The notes under the pieces: model-generated
The model's database searches: none
What the model saw: the letters and a program-made list of their open reading frames with translations, nothing else
Told to the model about the DNA's origin: nothing
Assembly: GCF_004340685.1 (NCBI RefSeq)
Contig: NZ_SLUN01000022.1
Location: 31,670 to 95,669, forward strand
Source of the DNA: Hydrogenispora ethanolica
GTDB lineage: Bacteria > Bacillota > UBA4882 > UBA8346
DNA length: 64,000 nucleotides
Direction: 5' to 3'
Shown here: piece by piece, positions 7,998 to 17,521 of the stretch
Layout: every line of letters begins with the position of its first letter
Position numbering within the stretch: the stretch's first letter is position 1
Translations under genes and position numbers: made by a program

Positions 7998-9111
7998 GAT
8001 TCTCCATCTCCAATTTGGCTAAGGTATCTAACTGGTTCAGCGCGGCTCTGGCAGCCAACATGCCGGCTGTCACTGAAGTCTGAAAGAACCAGGGATCTTC
8101 ATTCGCCGTCCGCCCCATGGTTTTGACATAAATCTGGTGCTCGGCCAATAATTGGGCGGCCGGAGGATCGTCCAGCGCGTACCAACGGTGACGCTGTTCC
8201 AGTTTTTTTAAAATCACTGCTGCGGTAATCTCTTCAATCAAGTCCGCGGGAAGCCGGTTGGATAGTCCCACCAAAGCTGGCTGATTGGCCAGGTCCAAGA
8301 CGGTAAGGGAATGATGGCTCAATCCGTGATGACGCTCCCGGCGGTCAGCCGTGCTGACCCGGGGAGCCAATATCGGGATGCCTTGCAGGCGGCTGGTGAG
8401 GTCGATGATCCAGGATTGCTCAATTCCGCTGAATCCCAAGGCCGTACCCGTGCCGACAATCCCCGGACCCAATCCGCAAATGACCAGATCGGCCGAGAGA
8501 ACCTCGACGGCCGCGACTAGTGCGGAAGGAATACTGACCGCTTCGAGATCGCCCCCAAAGGCATGCCCGGTAGTTATGGTAGCCTGAAGCAATTCTTTTG
8601 CCTTCAATTCCCGGACCAATTGACTCAAAGCAACCGGAAGGGCGGCACCGTCGGTCATGATGTAAACGATTCGAGGCTTTCTCGGAAAATAGCTGCGAAA
8701 ACCGAGGATGATCCCCGGAAGCATGCTATGGAGAGAAGCGGCGACCACCGGAACGCCCCGCAACGAAGTAGCGTTCTCCAGCGCCTCATGAAAAGGGCTA
8801 GCCTCCTCTTCTACCGCCAAAACCGGAAACTGCCACGGAGTATAACGTAGTTTCATGATATGTCCCGCCGGCGCTTCGGCCGGAACGTCGGACTCCCCGG
8901 CAGGTAATACGAAATGACGACCGCCCGTCCCCAAACCGAGCTTCACCGCACTGGTGTTAAGGAATACTTCCTCGCCCGGTTGGAGTTTCCGCTGAAAACA
9001 AGGGTAATGATAAGCACGTTGAAGCTGGCCGTCTATTTCCACCAGTAATTCCTGGAGATCGGGACTTTGAAACAGAACTTCGACAACTCTGCCTTTTGCG
9101 GTTTCAAACAT
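7990..9111 (-). CDS. DUF3866 family protein
   Basis: A protein of about 373 aa resembling the DUF3866 family found in Bacillota and Actinobacteria, whose function is not known. A short N-terminal beta-rich part (FETAKGRVVEVLF) is followed by a larger domain with Gly-rich loops such as GLGPGIVGTGTALGFSG and the segment RERHHGLSHHSLTVLDL with clustered His. Two ATGs are possible; the one at 9111 has AGAGGA at a better distance than the one at 9117. The stop overlaps the NUDIX start, so the two are probably made together. Confidence 0.75.
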   Translation of the reverse strand: MFETAKGRVVEVLFQSPDLQELLVEIDGQLQRAYHYPCFQRKLQPGEEVFLNTSAVKLGLGTGGRHFVLPAGESDVPAEAPAGHIMKLRYTPWQFPVLAVEEEASPFHEALENATSLRGVPVVAASLHSMLPGIILGFRSYFPRKPRIVYIMTDGAALPVALSQLVRELKAKELLQATITTGHAFGGDLEAVSIPSALVAAVEVLSADLVICGLGPGIVGTGTALGFSGIEQSWIIDLTSRLQGIPILAPRVSTADRRERHHGLSHHSLTVLDLANQPALVGLSNRLPADLIEEITAAVILKKLEQRHRWYALDDPPAAQLLAEHQIYVKTMGRTANEDPWFFQTSVTAGMLAARAALNQLDTLAKLEMENHG

Positions 9112-9155
9112 ACCCATTCCTCTTTTGCCGATACATGCGATTCATCTATGAAAAC

Positions 9156-9509
9156 TCAGAAGCAATGCCGGCGATGGCTGCGGTATTTTCTCAAATATTG
9201 CGAAGGTTGGACATTCGGAAGCGAAAGGGTATTCGCGCTTGCCATGCGATAGCTTTCCAGCTCCGTTTCCAACGCAGCGATTTTTGCTTGGGCTTGCTCA
9301 AAACGTAAATCGTCATCGCTTTTCCACAGTAAAACAAACCCCCAGCCGATAATGAGAAACGTGACCAAAAACGCCAATGGTTCAAACAGATCGAACTTCA
9401 AATACCAAAAAATCGAAACGATCCCTACGATCAAGAGTGATAAACCGAAGTAATAATTATTATCCCGACTTAATTCGATCTTAAAATACCGCTTAAGAAA
9501 TTCGCGCAT
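9156..9509 (-). CDS. Small membrane protein with cytosolic coiled coil
   Basis: Not recognised by name. The 117-aa product has two likely membrane spans, YYFGLSLLIVGIVSIFWYL (about 19-37) and PLAFLVTFLIIGWGFVLLW (about 44-62), followed by an acidic coiled coil rich in Glu, Ala and Leu (about 65-93) and a short basic tail. GGAGGT lies eight bases before the ATG. Its start overlaps the end of scpB by 17 bases, so it is likely translated with the condensin genes. A role at the membrane near ScpAB is a guess only. Confidence 0.7.
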   Translation of the reverse strand: MREFLKRYFKIELSRDNNYYFGLSLLIVGIVSIFWYLKFDLFEPLAFLVTFLIIGWGFVLLWKSDDDLRFEQAQAKIAALETELESYRMASANTLSLPNVQPSQYLRKYRSHRRHCF

Positions 9510-10074
9510 TTTTATTTACCTCCGTTTTTACGGTGAATTCCAGTTCGCCCGTTCCCACCCCGACCCAATCCGGAATCTTCGGAAGCTCATCCAGATGGTT
9601 GAGGCCAAAATACCTTAAAAATTGTTTGGTCGTTCGGTATAAAATGGGCCGGCCCGGAGCTTCCTTCCGCCCGGCCTCTTCAATCAGATTTTTATCGACC
9701 AACGTGGCGATGGAACTTTCGACGCTCACTCCGCGCAATGCCTCGATCTCCGCTTTGGCAATTGGCTGCTTGTAGGCAACAATGGCCAAAGTTTCAATGG
9801 CCGCGGGTGAAAGCCCGACATTGCGCGGGGTTTTCTGCAACTTTTCCAGATAGGGGGAACACTCCGGGTGAGTATAGAATTGATAACCGTTGGCGACTTC
9901 AATGATCTGAATCCCTTTTTTGGCATGCTGATAATCAGCCATTAAGTCCCCAAGCAATTGTTTCACAGTATGTTCGTTGATCTCGACAATCTCGGCGATT
10001 GTTTTAAGTTGAATGGGCTCTGAAGAAGCAAAAATCAACGCTTCAATGACAGCACGCGCCATAGTTAAATTCAT
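9493..10074 (-). CDS. scpB: Segregation and condensation protein B
   Basis: A 193-aa winged-helix subunit of the SMC-ScpAB condensin complex. Two winged-helix halves are visible; the conserved stretch LSPAAIETLAIVAYKQPIAK followed by EIEALRGVSVESSIATLV lies around residues 85-125, and GRPILYRTT around 145. The start codon forms an ATGA overlap with the scpA stop, the usual coupling of this pair. Family length is normal. Confidence 0.95.
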   Translation of the reverse strand: MNLTMARAVIEALIFASSEPIQLKTIAEIVEINEHTVKQLLGDLMADYQHAKKGIQIIEVANGYQFYTHPECSPYLEKLQKTPRNVGLSPAAIETLAIVAYKQPIAKAEIEALRGVSVESSIATLVDKNLIEEAGRKEAPGRPILYRTTKQFLRYFGLNHLDELPKIPDWVGVGTGELEFTVKTEVNKNARIS

Positions 10075-10817
10075 TGCGTATTCATCACCTTCTCGGGAAG
10101 GGATAATCGAATGTCGCTAAAAAGAGCCTCTTGAAAAACCACGATCTGCTTCAGACGAATCAACTCCAAGACGGCCAAAAAGCAGGTTATGAGGCCAATT
10201 TTACTCCTAATCTCCGCAAATACTTGTTTAAAATAGACCCGGCCTTCATTTTGAATGAGAGCCAATATTTCATTCATTCGTTGTTTAACGGAAACTTCCT
10301 GCTTAGGAATGGTATCAAAATCCTTGGTGAATTGACTTTCGATAATTGCCTTAAAAGCTTCCATCAGGTCCCAAATCGAAAGGTTCTTGATGGGATCGGC
10401 CTCGGGAGCCAATTTTTGATCGGCAAATTCCCCTCCTGAGCGCGGATATATCTGCAATTGTTCGCTTTCAAGTGTAATCAGGCTGCGAGTGGCTTCCTTA
10501 ATCTTTTTATACTCGATTAATTTTTGAGCCAATTCCCAACGCGGATCTTCTTCGGCGGCATCCGCTTCAGTTGTGGCGGCAGACTGACTCTGCGGTAATA
10601 GAAGCTTGGCCTTGATCTGCATCAAGGTCGCTGCCATGACTAAAAAATCACCTACGGTCTCCAAATTCAACATCTGAATCGTTTGGAGGTATTCCAGATA
10701 TTTTTCGGTAATCAAAGCGATCGGAATGTTATAAATATCGATCTCATCTTTCTCGATCAAATGCAATAAAAGATCGAGCGGCCCTTGAAAAATATCCAAT
10801 TGAATTTGATAATCCAT
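10071..10817 (-). CDS. scpA: Segregation and condensation protein A
   Basis: The kleisin subunit of SMC-ScpAB, about 248 aa. The N terminus reads YQIQLDIFQGPLDLLLHLIE with the hallmark F-x-G-P-L-D-L-L-L-x-L-I, and a C-terminal winged helix contains the QNEGRVYFKQVFAEI-like segment. The second ATG (10817) is preferred because AAGGA touches the first one (10823). It overlaps scpB by four bases and follows the HD gene with almost no gap. Confidence 0.95.
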   Translation of the reverse strand: MDYQIQLDIFQGPLDLLLHLIEKDEIDIYNIPIALITEKYLEYLQTIQMLNLETVGDFLVMAATLMQIKAKLLLPQSQSAATTEADAAEEDPRWELAQKLIEYKKIKEATRSLITLESEQLQIYPRSGGEFADQKLAPEADPIKNLSIWDLMEAFKAIIESQFTKDFDTIPKQEVSVKQRMNEILALIQNEGRVYFKQVFAEIRSKIGLITCFLAVLELIRLKQIVVFQEALFSDIRLSLPEKVMNTQ

Positions 10818-10826
10818 CGGCATTCC

Positions 10827-11351
10827 TTAATTTTGATCATCGGCGGTTTGCAATTTTGTCAAATCAGGATTTTGATTGAGCCTCGGCGGATCATGATGAC
10901 GTCGAATCAACTCAGCCACTGCCGGATCGAAACCGGCCCGGAGCGTCAAGTGCGCACCCCGAACCGGGTGAATCAAGTCGATATAACATCCGTAGCGCAC
11001 CCTCCCCCAGAAACGCCGGTCCAACTGAGCCATCGCCAATTTGCCCCGATAAATCGGTACCAACCGTCGGATTAAAGCCACCAGGATACGGGTGAGTAAG
11101 TTGAAATCATCCGCCATTTTCCCAACATCATGCAATAATGCAGCTTGAATTACGTGAGAAGACGGTTGAGCTTCCCTTTTCGAGTCGGCTATGATTGTTT
11201 GAGCAACAGCAAGGGAATGAAACTGATCGATCTTTCCCATTTGAAAAAAGAGAGTTTTACCCGCTTCATTCAAATAACCGTCGATTAATTGATAATCGTC
11301 GAGAGAGAACGTTCCGATCCAGGACTTTAAAATCCGTTTCACTATCATCAT
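10827..11351 (-). CDS. HD-domain phosphohydrolase
   Basis: A 174-aa metal-dependent hydrolase. The metal ligands are visible as FHSLAVAQT (about residue 45), LLHDVGK (about 74), IHPVRGAHL (about 127) and IRRHHDP (about 149), the pattern of the HDIG-type group within the HD superfamily. The substrate is unknown. The ribosome binding site is weak. It appears to be the first gene of the scpAB-spoIIM-xerD cluster; its position next to scpA is also seen in other Bacillota to my knowledge. Confidence 0.75.
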   Translation of the reverse strand: MMIVKRILKSWIGTFSLDDYQLIDGYLNEAGKTLFFQMGKIDQFHSLAVAQTIIADSKREAQPSSHVIQAALLHDVGKMADDFNLLTRILVALIRRLVPIYRGKLAMAQLDRRFWGRVRYGCYIDLIHPVRGAHLTLRAGFDPAVAELIRRHHDPPRLNQNPDLTKLQTADDQN

Positions 11352-11479
11352 TCAATCCGCTTTAACCGCTTTCATGGCAAAGCCGCCTCTTCCATTAAAC
11401 ATGCGTTCGGAACTATAACTACAATGCCACCATAAACTAACGATTGTTCCTAACGTTAGTTCCTAAAAAATCACAGGTC

Positions 11480-11506
11480 AAAAATAAAGATCCGAAATAC
11501 CGGATC
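11480..11506 (-). terminator. Terminator of the nucleoside kinase gene
   Basis: GATCCG at 11489-11494 and CGGATC at 11501-11506 form a stem with a six-base loop; on the minus strand it is followed by TTTATTTTT. A second short inverted repeat, ACTAACG/CGTTAGT at 11436-11460, lies beyond it and has no T run. Confidence 0.6.
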
Positions 11507-11589
11507 ATCAAACTGTACTTATAGTTCGCTTCATTTTAACACTAATTCACAATTGAAGTCAAGAAAAGCAGGTGACTCCAAGGCCTCAA

Positions 11590-13260
11590 CTATTTCGCAA
11601 AGCAGCTGTTTCCAATAAACTCCCGTAACAGGGAGTTAAGTGGTATCTCTCCGCCTTCCAAGGGTAAAAAGTAACTCAAGAATTTTAGTAAACGCTTTGC
11701 TTCCGAATATTCGGGTACATCGGGCGCAATTTTTTCAAGTAACGGCGTAGCAAAGTTTTTTAGAACAGCCAACTCATAGATGAGCGCGGAATTAAACATT
11801 ATATCCGCTTCTTCCTGGTAAGGAAAGATATATTGTTCCTCGCCGCGCCGGACCATGGGCCACAATCCGATAGTAGTTAATGCATCATGACCACGAAATT
11901 GGTGATCGCGTACGATCCGGCGGATTATCCGATTGTCCGTAGTCGGGATCCGATTATGGTCATCGATGTTTAATTGCGTCAGTGCGCTGATATATATCTT
12001 AAACTTATTGTCTTTAGGAATTTCACAAGTCAGTTTATCGTTCAGGCCATGAATTCCTTCGATGATGATTGGCTGGTCTTTGCCGATCTGAACGGGTTGC
12101 GGCCTAACTTCTCGAACTCCCCTTTGAAAATTGTATACCGGAAGGTTGACCGAAAAACCGTGAATCAAGGAAGTAAGAACCTCGTTGAACAGTTTCAGAT
12201 CGATTGCGGCCAAAGATTCATAATCCGGTAAGCCATTGGGGCCTATTGGAGTGTGTTGACGTTCAACAAAGAAATCATCGATCGATATTGAAATGGGCTT
12301 AAGCCCGTTGACACGAAGCTGCACGGAGAGTCTTTGCGCAAAAGTAGTTTTACCGGAAGAAGAGGGGCCTGCTATCAAAATCAGACGAATTCTTTCACGG
12401 TCCGCAGTGATCATATCGGCGATCTGGGCAATTTTTTTCTCATGCAAGGCCTCGGCAATCCGAATCAACTCTCCTCCTTTGCCATTGGCAATCTGGAGAT
12501 TTAATTCACCTACATCACTTACTTCTAAAATTCGGCCCCATTTTTCGAACTCGTAAAAAACACGAGCCAGTTTTCGTTGTTCGATAAATTCAGGAACTTC
12601 CCAAGGAAAGCTCATACCCGGAAAAAGCAAAATGAAACCAGGAAGATAGTATTTTAATTCAAACTTTCTCAAGAAACCGGTAGATGGAACCATATAGCCA
12701 TAAAAATAATCCGTATAGCCACCGCAATGGTATAAATTCACATCCGATTTATCGCGAAATTGCAACAACCGCACTTTATCCAATTGTCCATTGGCTTTGA
12801 ACAACTTTACAGCAGTGGGTAATGGGACTGTCTCCTTAGTGATCGGCAAATCTTCCTTAATGATTTCCTGCATGCGCTCGGCGATCCGTAGTCGATCATG
12901 TTCGGTGAAAGGATGATGATCGGCAAAATCAAGTTCACCGTAAATTCCTTTACTTAACGAGTGTTCCAAACGAACTTTGCAATTGGGAAAAAGCTCTGAA
13001 GCTGCCTTCACCAGCACCAAAGATAAACTACGCGAATAAATACGTATGCCATCCTCAACCGATAAATCAATCGGAATGAGCCTTCCGCCGCATTGGGGCC
13101 GGTAGTTTAATTCATGAAGCTCATTATTTATTTTAGCGGCAACAATTGGAGAGCCATAAGCCAGCTGAAGCTCAGCAAAAATTTGCTGAAGGGAGGTACC
13201 TTTCTCATAGCTCACGCTTCTTCCATCCGGCAAGATAAAACTCATTCGCGGTCCATTCAT
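11590..13260 (-). CDS. Nucleoside (uridine) kinase with TGS and tRNA-synthetase-like N-terminal domains
   Basis: A 556-aa fusion. Residues 1-60 look like a TGS domain (FILPDGRSVSYEKGTSLQQI). Next comes a second additional domain like that of threonyl- and alanyl-tRNA synthetases, with the HHPFTEHD motif near residue 112. The C-terminal half is a uridine kinase/phosphoribulokinase-type P-loop domain with Walker A GPSSSGKTT near residue 295 and ISIDDFF behind it. This architecture is known in Bacillota and Thermotogae as a nucleoside kinase; the substrate is not certain. GGAGG lies eight bases before the ATG, and the gene has its own terminator. Confidence 0.88.
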   Translation of the reverse strand: MNGPRMSFILPDGRSVSYEKGTSLQQIFAELQLAYGSPIVAAKINNELHELNYRPQCGGRLIPIDLSVEDGIRIYSRSLSLVLVKAASELFPNCKVRLEHSLSKGIYGELDFADHHPFTEHDRLRIAERMQEIIKEDLPITKETVPLPTAVKLFKANGQLDKVRLLQFRDKSDVNLYHCGGYTDYFYGYMVPSTGFLRKFELKYYLPGFILLFPGMSFPWEVPEFIEQRKLARVFYEFEKWGRILEVSDVGELNLQIANGKGGELIRIAEALHEKKIAQIADMITADRERIRLILIAGPSSSGKTTFAQRLSVQLRVNGLKPISISIDDFFVERQHTPIGPNGLPDYESLAAIDLKLFNEVLTSLIHGFSVNLPVYNFQRGVREVRPQPVQIGKDQPIIIEGIHGLNDKLTCEIPKDNKFKIYISALTQLNIDDHNRIPTTDNRIIRRIVRDHQFRGHDALTTIGLWPMVRRGEEQYIFPYQEEADIMFNSALIYELAVLKNFATPLLEKIAPDVPEYSEAKRLLKFLSYFLPLEGGEIPLNSLLREFIGNSCFAK

Positions 13261-13437
13261 TAATATGCCTCCAAAACTGTCTTCTGACAGTTACTTTATG
13301 CAGCTGAAAATTGGAATAAGACGATTCCCAATTTGAACTGAGGTTATAATATATGAACGCTTGATGCGGGAATATTGTTCCTTTGATCTGCCTGGGAGGG
13401 ATAGAAGCGAATTCAATCAGAGGGCAAATTATGAGTT

Positions 13438-13824
13438 TTATCTCGACTTCTTTGAAAGATACACTCGCCGGACGGCCTGAGTCAAGGCTTCAATACTGGG
13501 AGGTTTAATTAAATACTCGGATGCGCCTGCGGCTTTCGCTTGACGGATGTATTCCTGTTCAGCCTGAACTGATAGCATAATAATTGCTGTTTGCGGAAGT
13601 TCAATAGTCATCTGTTCGGTGGTCTGAATTCCATTCATAACCGGCATATTAATATCCATCAAAACGATGTCAGGTAACAGTACTTTAGCGAATCGGAGAG
13701 CTTCTTCTCCATTACTGGCAGTTCCGACAACCTGAATGTCCTCCTCTAGTTCCAGAAGTCGTTGTAAATTATTACAGGTTTCCCAAGTATCGTCAACAAC
13801 CATAATTCGAATTTTCGCGGTCAA
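13438..13824 (-). CDS. Stand-alone response regulator receiver
   Basis: A 128-aa CheY-like receiver without an output domain. Acidic pocket Asp11/Asp12, phospho-acceptor Asp57 (in DIVLMDINMP), a Ser in IIMLSVQ and Lys in YLIKPPS are all present. Receivers of this look occur as the N-terminal part of CpaE/TadZ pilus-assembly proteins, which fits the neighbouring Flp pilin, but no ATPase domain follows here. A TTG at 13824 is preferred because GGCAGGTGA precedes it; GTG at 13833 is an alternative. It lies downstream of the pilin gene, separated by a hairpin. Confidence 0.8.
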   Translation of the reverse strand: MTAKIRIMVVDDTWETCNNLQRLLELEEDIQVVGTASNGEEALRFAKVLLPDIVLMDINMPVMNGIQTTEQMTIELPQTAIIMLSVQAEQEYIRQAKAAGASEYLIKPPSIEALTQAVRRVYLSKKSR

Positions 13825-13913
13825 CCACTTCACCTGCCAAAACTGTGATGGTTATCTTGTTCTCGCCTTTCCAAACTTCCAAAACCTCTGCAACATCAAC
13901 AGCTTAGAATAGT

Positions 13914-13946
13914 AAAGACTTTACCTGCTTGGGGTAAAGTCTTTTT
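13914..13946. terminator. Hairpin terminator after the Flp pilin gene
   Basis: AAAGACTTTACC (13914-13925) pairs perfectly with GGTAAAGTCTTT (13933-13944) across a seven-base loop. Five T follow on the plus strand, and TTTACTATT follows on the minus strand, so it probably ends or attenuates the pilin transcript before the receiver gene. Confidence 0.75.
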
Positions 13947-13969
13947 CAAGAAGTTTGGAAAAATAACGT

Positions 13970-14149
13970 TTAACCGTTCAAAATAAAGCTTGGAGAACTC
14001 AAATTGCTACCAGTATTGTTGAAAATACCATTTAACCCACCATTTACAGCCACAAAAGCGCCAATGACTACCATTACGATTAACGCGATGATTAAGCCGT
14101 ATTCAACCACTCCCTGTCCTAATTCCTCTTTAAAAAGTCGTTTTAACAT
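13970..14149 (-). CDS. Flp/Fap-type pilin subunit
   Basis: A 59-aa type IVb (Flp) prepilin. A short basic leader MLKRLFKEELG is followed by QGVVEYGLIIALIVMVVIGA. The Gly before Gln is the expected prepilin peptidase site, with Glu at +5 and Tyr at +6 of the mature form as in other Flp pilins. AAGGAG stands nine bases before the ATG at 14149; a GTG at 14158 overlaps that signal. No tadA, tadB, cpaB or prepilin peptidase gene is in the window, so the assembly machinery must be elsewhere or absent. A receiver gene follows and a DegS/DegU-type pair lies upstream. Confidence 0.9.
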   Translation of the reverse strand: MLKRLFKEELGQGVVEYGLIIALIVMVVIGAFVAVNGGLNGIFNNTGSNLSSPSFILNG

Positions 14150-14308
14150 GGATTTCACTCCTTTTTAAATCAGACATTTCCCGAACTGCCTAATCATTGC
14201 ATAGTAATAGTAACTTAAGTTCTCTTCCATAAACACTATATCATGGATCAATAAAAGCATATATCCGCCAAACGAATTATTTTTTCAAGTCTTGTCAGGA
14301 CTTTAGTC

Positions 14309-14968
14309 CTACTCGTTGATGAGCCCTTTCCGATATGCATAAACCGCAACTTGGGTCCGATCCTCAAGGGCCATCTTTTTTAAAATACTGCTCACATGGT
14401 TTTTAACCGTTTTTTCACTAATAAACAATTTCTCAGCGATGTCTTTATTACTATTTCCACTCGCTATATATGAAACAATTTCTAATTCTCGTTGGGTTAA
14501 TCCAAAATCCTCGGGTAGAGTATTTGTTTTCTCTTCATTCATAAGCTGCCGAAATTCATGCAACAGTTTAGTTAAAAGGCAAGGCTGAATAAATGCATCT
14601 CCCTTAGCAACGGTTCGAATTGCTTCATATAATGTATCGGGATCAATATCTTTAAGAACGTAGCCTAAGGCACCAGCTTTAATTATCTTTGAAACATGAT
14701 TTTGGTCGTTATCGATTGTCAATGCCAAAACATGGATATCAGGAAATTTTATTTTTAGTTCGCCAGTTAATTCGATACCGTTCTTTCCGGGTAGATTCAA
14801 ATCCATTAGAACAACATCCGGTTTCAAATCAGCCACTTTATCAAGCACGTCATTTCCATTTTGAGCTTCGCCGGCCACTACGAGATCATTTTCTAAACTG
14901 ATTAACTGGCATAACCCCTGGCGAACTAGCGAATGATCATCGACAATCATTACTTTTATCATTGGCAT
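14309..14968 (-). CDS. NarL/FixJ-family response regulator (DegU-like)
   Basis: A 219-aa regulator. The receiver domain (1-120) has Asp10, Asp11 and phospho-acceptor Asp56 in VVLMDLNLPG, and Lys in YVLKDID. The LuxR-type HTH (about 150-210) is seen in LTQRELEIVSYIASGNSNKD and SEKTVKNHVSSILKK. It sits 23 bases downstream of the DegS-like kinase gene on the same strand, so the two form a two-component system. The targets are unknown; the Flp pilin gene just downstream is a reasonable candidate. Confidence 0.9.
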   Translation of the reverse strand: MPMIKVMIVDDHSLVRQGLCQLISLENDLVVAGEAQNGNDVLDKVADLKPDVVLMDLNLPGKNGIELTGELKIKFPDIHVLALTIDNDQNHVSKIIKAGALGYVLKDIDPDTLYEAIRTVAKGDAFIQPCLLTKLLHEFRQLMNEEKTNTLPEDFGLTQRELEIVSYIASGNSNKDIAEKLFISEKTVKNHVSSILKKMALEDRTQVAVYAYRKGLINE

Positions 14969-14991
14969 CTATGCCCTTTCTATCATAATCA

Positions 14992-16143
14992 CTATTCAAT
15001 TGGAACCGAGGCAAGTATAGTGGTTCCTTGATTTGGCGCAGATTGAATGAGCAATTTACCATTAAGCAATTCCAAGCGTTCCTTCATGCTCAACAGTCCA
15101 TAACTCTCTTTGCCTGAAACTTCATTCAGAATTTTCTGGTAATCGAATCCCACGCCATTATCAATAATCCTGACGGTGATTTCTTCGGGCAAAAAATCAA
15201 TCATCGTTTTAATTTGGGTTGCATGAGAATGTTTATGAGCATTATTAATTCCTTCTTGAACCAACCGAAATAAAGCAATTTCATAACTATTCGGCAAACG
15301 TTTTTCCTCGCCATGAATTTCGAGATGAATGACAGTAGTTTCAGTTTCCCTTGCTTGGATCTCCTCAAGAAAACGTCGCAGAGTCGGTACAAGACCTAAA
15401 TCATCTAAAGTCATCGGACGCAAATTAAATATGATTCGCCGTACTTCTTGAAGGCTTTCTCTGACGATTAATTTAAGTTGGTGCAATTCTTCATGAATCG
15501 CCGCCCGATCAGATTTTAATAATTTCTCACATAACTCAGCTCGTAAAACCACATTGGCCATTGCTTGTGCCGGTCCGTCATGGATCTCTCTAGCAACTCG
15601 TTTACGCTCCGCTTCTTGAGCTAAAATAATACGTCCACCGATCAATTGCTTTTGTTGCAAACCGCCCATTTGTTGACTGAATTCGGCTAGATTACCACTT
15701 AAAAAAGTCAATGCAATGTCAACCTTCGAAACTAGCTCTTCTGCCTTAACTGACATTTCACTAATTTTTGCAATTGAACGGGCTAATTCGTCACGTTTTA
15801 ACCGCAAACCTTTTTCTTTTTCTTTCTCAACAGCTACTTTAATTTGAAATTCTTGTGCTTGCAAATACGCCTTTTTGATGTCTTCTTCCGAATAGTGGGT
15901 AAAGTCACGGCTCACATCCATTAAATGAATACGGGCCTTTTTATAATTTGCTTCTAACCGGTCTACTGTTTCAATAACACGTCCGACTTCCTCGCATACC
16001 TGTTCAAAATCCGATTGCATTCTTTTTTGAACACTTTTCGCGCTTTCAGCAATGTCGAAAAGACTCGCTTTACTTACCTCTATGGCAGCGACTGTCTCTT
16101 TGATAATTTTGTCAACCATGCTGAAATCAATAATTTCCGGCAT
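14992..16143 (-). CDS. Cytosolic sensor histidine kinase (DegS-like)
   Basis: A 383-aa kinase without membrane spans. The N-terminal 175 residues are helical and coiled-coil, like the DegS sensor region. The HisKA_3 dimerisation motif ERKRVAREIHDGPAQ carries the phospho-acceptor His188, followed by NLRPMTLDDLGLVPTL and an HATPase with N-box GINNAHKHS and G-box IDNGVGFD. AAGGGG precedes the ATG. It is the upstream partner of the NarL-type regulator, in the degS-degU order. Confidence 0.92.
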   Translation of the reverse strand: MPEIIDFSMVDKIIKETVAAIEVSKASLFDIAESAKSVQKRMQSDFEQVCEEVGRVIETVDRLEANYKKARIHLMDVSRDFTHYSEEDIKKAYLQAQEFQIKVAVEKEKEKGLRLKRDELARSIAKISEMSVKAEELVSKVDIALTFLSGNLAEFSQQMGGLQQKQLIGGRIILAQEAERKRVAREIHDGPAQAMANVVLRAELCEKLLKSDRAAIHEELHQLKLIVRESLQEVRRIIFNLRPMTLDDLGLVPTLRRFLEEIQARETETTVIHLEIHGEEKRLPNSYEIALFRLVQEGINNAHKHSHATQIKTMIDFLPEEITVRIIDNGVGFDYQKILNEVSGKESYGLLSMKERLELLNGKLLIQSAPNQGTTILASVPIE

Positions 16144-16235
16144 TCAAACACCCCTTAGGGTCTATTAGTAAAACATTCGGCATTGTTAAAAAATAACTTT
16201 ATACCTTTAGATTCTATATTTCTCGAATAGCCGAA

Positions 16236-16259
16236 TAAAAAAAGCCGGGCTTGCCGGCT
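16236..16259 (-). terminator. Terminator of metK
   Basis: AGCCGG (16243-16248) and CCGGCT (16254-16259) form a GC-rich stem; on the minus strand it is followed by seven T. It lies about 60 bases beyond the metK stop and separates metK from the DegS-like gene. Confidence 0.85.
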
Positions 16260-16319
16260 ATCCATGCATTTATTATCGCTTATATTGCCACCTTTGACCC
16301 ATCCTACACGTCAAAAGTT

Positions 16320-17498
16320 TTATTTAAGAAATGCCACTTTGTCCAATTTTTCCCAAGGAAGATCCAAATCATTCCGACCGAAGTGTCCATAAGCAGCCAC
16401 TTGCCGATAAAGCGGTCTACGCAATTCTAAATTACGAATAATCGCCGCAGGGCGTAGATCAATATATTTCTTTATTAATTCAACGATCTCCATATCGGGA
16501 ATAACTCCGGTGCCAAACGTATCCACCATGATAGATACCGGTTTGGCAACTCCGATGGCATAAGAAACTTGAATCTCACATCGTTTGGCAAGCCCCGCGG
16601 CTACAATATTCTTTGCGGCATAGCGCGCGGCATATGCAGCAGACCGGTCCACTTTGGTAGGATCTTTTCCGGAAAATGCTCCGCCGCCATGGCGAGCGGC
16701 CCCGCCGTAAGTATCTACAATAATTTTGCGACCAGTTAAGCCTGAATCTCCTTGCGGTCCTCCCACGACAAATCTACCGGTTGGGTTAATATAATATTTA
16801 GTACGTTCATCAATTAAATGACCGGGGATTACAGGTAATACTACTTTTTCGATGATCTCTTTTTCAATCTGGTCGTGCATAATGCTTGGATCATGTTGTG
16901 TTGAGATAATAACCGTATCTACCCGTACCGGGATATTATTTTCGTACTCTACAGTAACTTGACTTTTTCCATCCGGACGTAAATAATCCAATTCATTTGC
17001 TTTACGAACTGCCGCTAAACGGCGCGTCAATTGATGCGCCAGTGATATTGGCATGGGCATATACTCAGGAGTTTCGTCACAGGCGAAACCGAAGACCATT
17101 CCTTGATCGCCAGCTCCGGTTGCCTCGATTTCTTGCTCGCTCATTTCACCTTGTTTCGCTTCCAAGGCTTTATCAACACCTAAAGCGATATCAGGTGACT
17201 GTTCATCAATTGATGTAAGGACTGCACAAGTTTCACTGTCAAAACCAAATTTAGCGCGGGTGTATCCGATTTCGCGGATAGTTTGACGCGCAATTTTGGG
17301 AATGTCCACATAACAATTAGTGGTAATTTCCCCCATCACCAAAACTAACCCAGTAGTTACAGCAGTTTCACAAGCGACTCTGGCATTCGGATCTTGGCTG
17401 ATTATCGCGTCTAATACAGCATCGGAAATTTGATCACAAATTTTATCCGGATGCCCCTCCGTTACCGACTCAGAGGTAAATAAATGTTTTTTAGTCAT
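16320..17498 (-). CDS. metK: S-adenosylmethionine synthetase
   Basis: Makes SAM from methionine and ATP. The 392-aa protein has the family signatures [20 protein letters not shown] at the N terminus, [10 protein letters not shown] (ATP-binding) around residue 120, and [19 protein letters not shown] around residue 270. ATG at 17498 has AAAGGAG at normal distance, whereas the open frame start at 17507 is a TTG inside the ribosome binding site region. The gene follows a SAM-I riboswitch and its terminator, so product feedback is expected. Confidence 0.97.
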   Translation of the reverse strand: MTKKHLFTSESVTEGHPDKICDQISDAVLDAIISQDPNARVACETAVTTGLVLVMGEITTNCYVDIPKIARQTIREIGYTRAKFGFDSETCAVLTSIDEQSPDIALGVDKALEAKQGEMSEQEIEATGAGDQGMVFGFACDETPEYMPMPISLAHQLTRRLAAVRKANELDYLRPDGKSQVTVEYENNIPVRVDTVIISTQHDPSIMHDQIEKEIIEKVVLPVIPGHLIDERTKYYINPTGRFVVGGPQGDSGLTGRKIIVDTYGGAARHGGGAFSGKDPTKVDRSAAYAARYAAKNIVAAGLAKRCEIQVSYAIGVAKPVSIMVDTFGTGVIPDMEIVELIKKYIDLRPAAIIRNLELRRPLYRQVAAYGHFGRNDLDLPWEKLDKVAFLK

Positions 17499-17521
17499 TG
17501 GCAGCAACTCCTTTATCCTTA

